From an uncultured Christensenella sp. (GTDB taxonomy: Bacteria > Bacillota > Clostridia > Christensenellales > Borkfalkiaceae), in NCBI GenBank assembly GCA_910577555.1, contig CAJTLF010000006.1, positions 33,636 to 97,635 on the forward strand: a DNA stretch of 64,000 nt. The letters run 5' to 3'. The notes beneath the pieces are model-generated. The model made no database searches. It was not told the origin of the DNA and saw nothing but the letters and a program-made list of their open reading frames with translations. The position numbers were made by a program, and so were the translations under genes. Positions 58,336 through 64,000 of the stretch are shown here, in pieces (the stretch's first letter is position 1; each line of letters opens with the position of its first letter).

Positions 58336-58377
58336 TAAAGGCGAACCCGTTTCCTTTAGGAGACGGATTCGCCTTTA
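58336..58377 (+). terminator. Hairpin after tRNA-Glu
   Basis: TAAAGGCGAA / TTCGCCTTTA outer stem and CCGTTTCC / GGAGACGG inner stem with a TTTA loop. No long U-tract follows, but it is the likely tRNA terminator. Confidence 0.65.
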
Positions 58378-58402
58378 TCGTATATTTTAGGAGAGATTAA
58401 AA

Positions 58403-59413
58403 ATGCCGACAACAAAAAAACAGCATTTAGTTTGGAGAAAATATTTAGCCCCTTGGACTGATGACCCAACCACTACAAAGGGAAGAATTTTCATGTTACT
58501 AAAGAGTGAAAAAAAGATCTGCCCTTCACACCTTATGGGGGTAGGCGTAGATAATTATACTTACGACATTAGTATGATTACAGAACAAGATAAACAGGTC
58601 GCTATTACATATTTCAAAAAATGGCTTGCAAGTCAAACCACATTGGACATTCCCCTTAAAATAAATGATTCAGAAGAAACATTTGAAAAAGATTTTATTG
58701 AAAAAAATTATATAAGTATTATTGAAGGACACGGTAATCGCATTTTAAATGAATTATATAATGAGAGCTTCCCTTTTGACAAAGTTGCAATTAAGGATCG
58801 CATATTGGAAATAATGCGTTTAAACTTAAATTTTGCATTGATGGGCAATCCCTTACTTTCCGAAAAAGAGTGTTTAGCTCTTGCTTTATACGCTCTCGAA
58901 CATATTAATGATAAAGATGAACGATTTGAATTTTTTGAATTCTTTTCATCACAATTTTTAAGAACATGGCGCGGTCAGGACTCCGTTCTTAATGCCGCAA
59001 AAGAAGCAAATGAAAAATTCCCAGATTCTTCATTTTGCGGCACAAGCGAAGCATTATTTCCATTAATGTTAGCAATCAACACCTTTATATTTGCTTCTTA
59101 TTTTACAAAAAATAGCTTTTTTATTGAACTCCTCAAAAACAACACATCAAAAGATTTTATTACGGGAGATAACCCCATTATAAATTTATGTGCGGACTAC
59201 ACAAAAGCAAATACTGGAAGTCCAAAGAAAGATGAATGGTATTATCCCATTACACCCAAGATTGCAATTATCTGTAAAAATAGTATAAATAAGAATATTA
59301 CTAGTGAAATTACAGACATTCAGCAAGTTGAAGCCTATAATCTTAAAATCGCGCAGGCAGCAACCAAACAAGTCTACGCTTTAGCAGAAGAAGATTTGAA
59401 AGAGTTTTTATAA
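58403..59413 (+). CDS. DUF4238 family protein
   Basis: 336 aa, AT-rich. The start KKQHLVWRKYLAPWTD, the middle FITGDNPIINL and the later WYYPITPKIAIIC match the DUF4238 pattern (His near the start, GDxP motif, PLSP-like block). The family's function is unknown; it occurs on mobile elements and near defence genes. An AGGAGAG site precedes the ATG. It is convergent with a DUF2971 gene and sits directly after a tRNA. Codon use differs sharply from the host genes, which supports transfer. Confidence 0.82.
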   Translation: MPTTKKQHLVWRKYLAPWTDDPTTTKGRIFMLLKSEKKICPSHLMGVGVDNYTYDISMITEQDKQVAITYFKKWLASQTTLDIPLKINDSEETFEKDFIEKNYISIIEGHGNRILNELYNESFPFDKVAIKDRILEIMRLNLNFALMGNPLLSEKECLALALYALEHINDKDERFEFFEFFSSQFLRTWRGQDSVLNAAKEANEKFPDSSFCGTSEALFPLMLAINTFIFASYFTKNSFFIELLKNNTSKDFITGDNPIINLCADYTKANTGSPKKDEWYYPITPKIAIICKNSINKNITSEITDIQQVEAYNLKIAQAATKQVYALAEEDLKEFL

Positions 59414-59469
59414 ATGTAGTAAACTTTATCTGTGGTAGAAAACAAATTATCATTTTTAGCGCAAGCAAA

Positions 59470-59503
59470 CAGCCGAGATACTATATCTCTTGGCTGTTTT
59501 TTA
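59470..59503. terminator. Terminator between the DUF4238 and DUF2971 genes
   Basis: CAGCC / GGCTG with an extended AGATA/TATCT part, then TTTTTT on the plus strand, between the two convergent genes. Confidence 0.7.
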
Positions 59504-59506
59504 GTA

Positions 59507-61138
59507 CTAAATCAAGCAATCTATCCAAGGTACATCTTTAAACTTTTTCAAAAGAGACTCTATTCTGAACAGATGCTTTTCGATATCTCTTATTGTCACA
59601 TTATGTAATCTCACTACAAGTGGAATCGCATCTATAATTTTTCGCTGTTCTTTATAATAATTATCAGCTTCATTCACCATTTTATTTATACTTGCAACTG
59701 TTTCTTTTGTCTGTCCTATGTCAACATCTTGTTCAAGATCACTAACCTTTTTAATCACAATGTTTATACAAAGCTTCATAAAATATATATTTGTTAAAAT
59801 ATCAATAACAACTTGATTAGATGTCAACAAATCACGGTAATTTATAGTTCCACCCGCATTTATTTTTTCAGCTAATCCATTGATGCTTTCAGTGCTTTTA
59901 TTTAAATTTTTTCCAAGCAATTCCATATAATCTGTTTCCAAATCAATATCAAAATCGCTTTCAGAATTATCAACCTTTCGCCTATCTATCTTAAAGTCAT
60001 CAAATCCAACAATTAATTCGTAGCAATCAATGTTTCTTTCCGCACAAACATTCAAAAGTAATTTTCTGCATAATGGATCCATTTTTAATCCTAATGTGAT
60101 AGACTTGATTCTTGGAACCTTAATAAAAGACGGTTCATTGACACCATTCAATGGATCAATAATACGCCATTCTTCTTCATAACTCCAAACTGGAGACTTT
60201 ACACATAAGTAATCAATTATTTTATTAATATCTGAATCGCTTTTTTCAATTATTACATTTTTCTTTTCGTCAAAGCTAAACCCAGCAACCCCCATATCTC
60301 TTAAAGAAATTGTGGGTCTTTTATCTGAATACTCTACACATTTAATTATTCCAGGAAAATCATCTATTTGAGTAAAGTCATATTCTACACAAATCCCTCG
60401 ATAATAGTTAGCATAGTGCGACCACATAAGGGCATTTTTCCAACCGCTGACACTAAAACAAGTTACATTAATTCCTGATAAAAATTCTTCAAATTTGGGA
60501 ATATATATTTCATCTCTCAATGCTATAATTTGTTTCTTTATTGTCTCAAGCTTTTCCTTAGGCATTACAAGATTTTTTATATCATCTTCAGAGATTTCCA
60601 CTTCGCTAATTTTTTCCACTAAAAATCCGAAAAGCAAGAACGACTGGTCTGTAAAATATTTTTTAATAGTTTTCGGTAAGCGTTGGTATATTTGCTTTTT
60701 AAACAAAGATAAAAACTCAATATAAGTTTGATGCTCCTTATGCATCGTCTTGCGTAGCAAAGCAATCTGCTTTTTCAATTCATTTAGCGCCGAAACAAGT
60801 TCTGCAATTTCGCCCAATAAGTCATACTTAATTAATGTACGCAAAACAACTTTCAAGTTATCTTCCAAATCAAGCGCATTGAAAACAATATCTATCAATT
60901 CATCAAATAATTTATCCGCAGAAAATCCTATTTGCGAATCGAATGGATCATTCATGTTTAGCGGAGTTTGAGCATAAACCACACCATGTTTTATATTATC
61001 AATATCATAAATAGTATAGTCGTCCAATCGGCAAGGACGATACTGATAAAATAGTCCCCCAGCTTTTTTAATAGATTTTTGCATTTGAGAAATGTAGTTC
61101 AGATTCTCAGTTAAAGTATTATGCTTCGTAATATCCAC
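59507..61138 (-). CDS. DUF2971 family protein with a C-terminal extension
   Basis: 543 aa, about twice the common length. The first 360 residues carry the DUF2971 hallmarks: YRPCRLDDYTIYDI, QTPLNMNDPFDSQ, TCFSVSGWKNALMWSHYANYYRGICVEYDF and WSYEEEWRII. The rest is helical and Asp/Lys-rich, with probable coiled coil (residues 400-540). A helical insert of about 100 residues sits between the two DUF2971 halves. The family is found in defence islands and on mobile elements, and its biochemical role is not established. AT-rich. The upstream region is non-coding for about 280 bp. Confidence 0.82.
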   Translation of the reverse strand: MDITKHNTLTENLNYISQMQKSIKKAGGLFYQYRPCRLDDYTIYDIDNIKHGVVYAQTPLNMNDPFDSQIGFSADKLFDELIDIVFNALDLEDNLKVVLRTLIKYDLLGEIAELVSALNELKKQIALLRKTMHKEHQTYIEFLSLFKKQIYQRLPKTIKKYFTDQSFLLFGFLVEKISEVEISEDDIKNLVMPKEKLETIKKQIIALRDEIYIPKFEEFLSGINVTCFSVSGWKNALMWSHYANYYRGICVEYDFTQIDDFPGIIKCVEYSDKRPTISLRDMGVAGFSFDEKKNVIIEKSDSDINKIIDYLCVKSPVWSYEEEWRIIDPLNGVNEPSFIKVPRIKSITLGLKMDPLCRKLLLNVCAERNIDCYELIVGFDDFKIDRRKVDNSESDFDIDLETDYMELLGKNLNKSTESINGLAEKINAGGTINYRDLLTSNQVVIDILTNIYFMKLCINIVIKKVSDLEQDVDIGQTKETVASINKMVNEADNYYKEQRKIIDAIPLVVRLHNVTIRDIEKHLFRIESLLKKFKDVPWIDCLI

Positions 61139-61262
61139 AATAAGTATTTCCTCACTAAGTTTTTATCTAGAAATAATTCATAGGTACTATAATTTTACTA
61201 ATTTTAGGATTATTTGTCAATCTACAGATAGAGTAACAGTACGAACTTTTCCGTTAAAGGAA

Positions 61263-61293
61263 AAAAGGCTTGCGGAATTTACGCAAGCCTTTT
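61263..61293. terminator. Intrinsic terminator in the mobile region
   Basis: AAAAGGCTTGCG / CGCAAGCCTTTT perfect stem with a 7-nt loop and A/T runs on both sides. It most likely ends the minus-strand relaxase unit. Confidence 0.85.
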
Positions 61294-61422
61294 GTACCGT
61301 TGTTAAGGTTTATGATGTTCGGCGCAACCTTTCTAAATCTTTCTTCGATTAACTAAAATTTATATACCGCACTCTATGGCGGTTTCCTTATCCGTCTTTT
61401 TCAACGGCTATCCCTATACGAT

Positions 61423-61614
61423 TTAACGGGATTCTTTTTCTTTATTTAATTTTTTATTCAGTTGTTTTTGTTGCCTTTCGGCTTGCCACACCGTAAACTC
61501 TCTTTGTCCTTCTTCGGTTGCAAAGTAGGCTTGAATAGAGGGCAATAATGCTTTTGCAAGGGAATCGATTTCAAAGACGGGTATCCCCGTAGTGTTCTTT
61601 TTCCGTCTTGACAT
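61423..61614 (-). CDS. Small basic protein downstream of the relaxase
   Basis: 63 aa, not recognised. It is charged: an RRKKN start, then a short ordered part (GIPVFEIDSLAKALLPSIQAYF), and a Gln/Lys/Asn-rich helical end. The nearest ribosome site (AGGAGG) is 16 nt before the ATG, rather far, and no closer in-frame start exists. It follows the relaxase by 40 bp on the same strand, so a mobilisation accessory protein is a fair guess only. Confidence 0.6.
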   Translation of the reverse strand: MSRRKKNTTGIPVFEIDSLAKALLPSIQAYFATEEGQREFTVWQAERQQKQLNKKLNKEKESR

Positions 61615-61654
61615 TAACTGTTGGCGTTTTCCTCCTTATAAGCGGTTATTAAGT

Positions 61655-62665
61655 TTACATTTGGTGGTCGCTGTATCGTCCGTGAATACGGGCAAGATTG
61701 CGTTGCCGTTCTCTTTCGTATCTGTCTGCTTTTTCATACTGCACATCCTGTAACAGTTGGTCGTAGCCTTCGGGCAGTATCGCCTTGATTTCCGCAACTT
61801 CTCGGACGGTCTTTTCATATTCGTCCGCACGGCGTTTCTCTTTTGTGTACTCTCTGAATAGGTCTGTACGGTCTTTGTTTGCTCTTTTAACTTCTTCTTC
61901 GAGTACGGCGTTCCTTGCTCTTAAAGCTGTGATTTCGTCCGCAGCTTGTTTCTTCTTTTTAGGTATCGGCTTACCCGTCGCTTGCGTTACCGCTTCAACC
62001 GTTTGGGTTAGTCCGTCAAGCTCGGCTTGCTTTTGCTCGGTCTGTCTGTCAATCTCATCACGCTTTTGTTCCGCAGATTGTACGATGACTTTCGCCTTAT
62101 GCTCGGCGGCTGTAATATGCTTTGCCTGACTGTTTTCTTTGCCACGTTGTAAACCGTATTTTTTGCCGACTTGTTCCCAAAGTTCGGTTTGCAGTTCCGC
62201 AAGTTTTTGTCTGTCGAAAAGACTTTTACTGCTCAACCGTCCGTTATTTATAGGCACGAAGTTCAAGTGTAAATGCGGTGTAGTTTCGTCCACGTGGACT
62301 ACCGCAGACAACATATTTTCATAGCCGTACTTGTCCATAAAGAAGCGAGCACAATCTTCAAAGAAAGCGTATTGTTCCCAAGCTCGCATACCCTTGAAAA
62401 ACTCTCCGTCAGAGCCGATTACAAACGAGTTCATCAAGATTGCGTCCGAGCGGATTTTTCGTTTGAGTGTGAGTATGGAAAGCCGCTTGTTTATCATATC
62501 TATGTACTTGCCCTGTGGGTAAATAAGATGATAGTTGTCGCTTGTTCTCTCGCAGTCTATTTGCGGGTTAGAGCCTTGATAGTTTTCATCTCTTTCGTTC
62601 TCTTTTTCAACAGGCGAAACGTCTTGTCGCTTATACTTTTCCATATGGCATACTAAATAACTTAT
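61655..62665 (-). CDS. mob: MobV-type relaxase (Pre/Mob family)
   Basis: About 336 aa. Nicks oriT to start conjugal mobilisation. The family start SYLVCHMEKYKRQDV is present; NPQIDCERTSDNYHLI follows, and the catalytic HVDETTPHLHLNFVPI (metal-binding HxHxN) is intact. The C-terminal half is a long coiled coil. Homologs begin MSY...; here that position is read ATA (62665) or ATT (62668), both placed 5-8 nt after a perfect AGGAGG (62674-62679). The next ATG (62644) would remove the conserved first residues. An oriT-like hairpin lies 70 bp upstream. Confidence 0.88.
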   Translation of the reverse strand: MSYLVCHMEKYKRQDVSPVEKENERDENYQGSNPQIDCERTSDNYHLIYPQGKYIDMINKRLSILTLKRKIRSDAILMNSFVIGSDGEFFKGMRAWEQYAFFEDCARFFMDKYGYENMLSAVVHVDETTPHLHLNFVPINNGRLSSKSLFDRQKLAELQTELWEQVGKKYGLQRGKENSQAKHITAAEHKAKVIVQSAEQKRDEIDRQTEQKQAELDGLTQTVEAVTQATGKPIPKKKKQAADEITALRARNAVLEEEVKRANKDRTDLFREYTKEKRRADEYEKTVREVAEIKAILPEGYDQLLQDVQYEKADRYERERQRNLARIHGRYSDHQM

Positions 62666-62738
62666 AATGATTTCCTCCTGTAAATAATGTTTCGTTCTGT
62701 GGTCAAATGACCCGCAGGGCGAACGCAACTTAGCTTGC

Positions 62739-62760
62739 TAAGTGTAGTGAGCTACACTTA
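62739..62760. other. oriT: Candidate oriT of the MobV relaxase
   Basis: Inverted repeat TAAGTGTAG / CTACACTTA around TGAG. The plus strand reads TGTAGTGAG-CTACAC, close to the MobM nick region TATAGTGTG-TTATAC of plasmid pMV158. A second hairpin CTTAGC/GCTAAG abuts it, and a larger inverted repeat (CGAACGCAAC near 62720, GTTGCGTTTCG near 62789) flanks both. Confidence 0.75.
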
Positions 62761-62799
62761 TGCTCGGCGATAAGTGCTTTGCTCCGTCGTTGCGTTTCG

Positions 62800-63333
62800 T
62801 TTATTTACCGATTAAGGCGGTCGTATTGTCATTTTGCTTTACCTCCGAATTGTTAATTTATATCTTCGTCCACGCAAGAAAGAGTGGAATAGATACCGAA
62901 AAAAGGGCACAAAAAAGCCGCTGATACTTTCAACGTAATCACCGACTTCTAACCGTATTTAGCAACATTTAATTGCTCTATGGTGGTTAGCCATTCTATT
63001 GAATTGTTAGATTATTGTTAGCTCAAAAGATACCTCGTTTTAGAAAAATTTGTAACACAAAATAGACCATCAACGCTATCCGACTTTCGCATCCTCATAG
63101 GAATCTCGAATAACTCCGGCTGCACATTTTATTGCCGCATAACTGTATGACAATAAAAACCCATCACGGCTCACGAATTTTGCGTGTAACTAAATATCTT
63201 ACGCTCTATTCGCAAGCTAAGGTACGGGCGACTATATCACCCTAAAACTTCTGCCTTCTGTGGAAGAACTTCATCCACCGCAGAACTTCTACCCTTGAAA
63301 GGGTACAAAACGAACTTTGTGGTATAGGATTAT
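62800..63333. other. Non-coding stretch in the mobile region
   Basis: About 530 bp with no convincing gene on either strand, AT-leaning, with scattered short inverted repeats. It may hold the leader of the mobilisation genes or decayed DNA. I see no replication origin iterons, CRISPR repeats or tRNA. Confidence 0.5.
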
Positions 63334-63576
63334 CTATTTATTTTGAAAGTCCGGATTGATATAGCAAATGCGCGGTTTGTTGCGTTCGGCTTCAATTTCG
63401 TCTAACGTCATAATGTGCGCGTAAGTGTTTTCGTTAATTTTAATTCTTACGTGAACGCTACAATTCGGACATTTGATAATAACATGCGAACCTTCTTCGC
63501 CCTTGCATAGTTTATGACCGCAACGCGGACAACTCACAAAATACGAGATAGGACTTTTGATTTTCGTTTCTTCCAT
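63334..63576 (-). CDS. Small zinc-ribbon protein
   Basis: 80 aa. Two CxxC knuckles (CPRCGHKL and CPNCS) 20 residues apart make a zinc ribbon in the middle; the ends are charged. No catalytic part. Its stop-side neighbour is the non-coding stretch, and it starts 2 nt after the nitroreductase stop, so the two form one unit. The role is unknown, perhaps nucleic acid or protein binding. Confidence 0.7.
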   Translation of the reverse strand: MEETKIKSPISYFVSCPRCGHKLCKGEEGSHVIIKCPNCSVHVRIKINENTYAHIMTLDEIEAERNKPRICYINPDFQNK

Positions 63577-63577
63577 T

Positions 63578-64000
63578 TTAGTTTACTACCTCGATATAGT
63601 CGGAAAGATTGCGCCGCAACCCGCAATTCACGCCGTATTCATCCACATAACCCAGCCGTAAAATCATTTGCACGGGCGCGGCAACGCCTAAATCGGTTTG
63701 TATAGACGAACAAAACGGCTCAGTTTCCAATGCGGCGGAAAAGGGTTGAACGGCTATATTGTTTTTGGTACAGTCAAACCAAAACGCTTGCGTTTTTCTA
63801 CCCGTGTTAATCAATTCTTCAAAGGTATTACCGCCCGTAATAACGGCGAACGCGCCGCAATTATTCAGTTGCTTTTTTGCAGTGTCAATTCCTTGTTGCG
63901 CGAATTTATCGCCTTTTGCGTTTTCTCTTGTAGTCGTCCAATAGTAGAAAGTTTTTACTATGCCTTTTAAGCCTATCATATCTGCGGTTATGCCATCTAA
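63578..64000 (-). CDS. Nitroreductase-family protein (partial)
   Basis: 140 codons of the C-terminal part; the frame is open to the window edge and reads LDGITAD just before the first ATG (63979), so the true start lies beyond. ADMIGLKGIVKTFYYWTT, the GGNTFEELINTGRKTQAFWFDCTK block and VAAPVQMILRLGYVDEYG match TM1586-like FMN nitroreductases. Such enzymes reduce nitro compounds or quinones with NAD(P)H. Followed by the zinc-ribbon gene. Confidence 0.8.
   Translation of the reverse strand, partial: LDGITADMIGLKGIVKTFYYWTTTRENAKGDKFAQQGIDTAKKQLNNCGAFAVITGGNTFEELINTGRKTQAFWFDCTKNNIAVQPFSAALETEPFCSSIQTDLGVAAPVQMILRLGYVDEYGVNCGLRRNLSDYIEVVN

Noticed and set aside
61785..62656. Plus-strand open frames opposite the relaxase
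   Set aside because: Cys/Phe/Ser-rich translations with no start signals, antisense to a clear relaxase frame. They are shadows of its codon pattern.
58328..64000. Second copy of the tRNA-Glu 3' end as an att site
   Set aside because: I looked for the T-arm/acceptor sequence downstream and found no copy within the window.
1..64000. CRISPR arrays, rRNA genes and insertion sequences
   Set aside because: No regularly spaced repeats, no rRNA-like stretches and no transposase frames were seen.

Overview
The window reads as chromosomal DNA of an anaerobic Bacillota bacterium, most likely an uncultured clostridial lineage. Evidence: pyruvate:ferredoxin oxidoreductase, an ECF transporter module next to truA, cdaA, the dnaG-rpoD-trmK-nif3 cluster, tight ATGA-overlapping operons, sigma-A promoters with exact 17-bp spacers, and intrinsic terminators. 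No 16S gene is present, so this placement is inference. Core genes are GC-balanced with many GCG/GGC codons. A few cassettes and the right end are clearly more AT-rich.

Left part (1-6,000): a glycolytic block pgk-tpiA-gpmI and a partial secG, all on the minus strand. Between gpmI and secG sit an EamA transporter and a small Xre repressor with a divergent membrane protein. A second Xre/membrane-protein pair lies upstream of pgk (5,958-6,942). A third Xre pair lies at 55,764-56,401. In all three, a palindromic operator fills the 17-bp spacer of the partner gene's consensus promoter.

7,000-20,600: tyrA, a DUF1934-like gene, an MBL hydrolase, a strongly diverged Rho-like gene, obgE, an unrecognised 489-aa protein, yhbY, a nadD-yqeK fusion with rsfS, deoC, a Dda/RecD2-like helicase, pgi and an alpha/beta hydrolase. 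Several of these genes have a -10 box 6-8 nt before the ATG and no Shine-Dalgarno, which suggests leaderless transcripts.

20,590-28,150: a seven-gene polyamine operon (arginine decarboxylase type, speE, carboxynorspermidine dehydrogenase, nspC, aguA, aguB, GNAT). It follows a roughly 245-nt structured leader RNA that ends in an intrinsic terminator. I could not assign this leader to a known riboswitch class; it is the best candidate here for an undescribed regulatory element. It is followed by the large PFOR gene on the minus strand.

31,900-54,900: an ECF module with fused EcfA1-EcfA2, ecfT, truA; mnmE, a LysR regulator, holA, cdaA with a 35-aa CdaR stub; aspartokinase and the shikimate genes aroC-B-E-Q-K with an embedded metal-motif-less MBL protein; then dgt-dnaG-rpoD-trmK-nif3-zinc ribbon.

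54,900-64,000: an iron-sulfur flavoprotein with operator palindromes, the third Xre cassette, an archaeal-type aspartyl-tRNA synthetase, 6S RNA and tRNA-Glu(CUC). Beyond the tRNA lies an AT-rich accessory region: DUF4238 and DUF2971 proteins, a MobV-type relaxase with a recognisable oriT hairpin, a zinc-ribbon protein and a nitroreductase cut by the window edge. This looks like a mobilizable element beside a tRNA. No integrase or second att site is visible.
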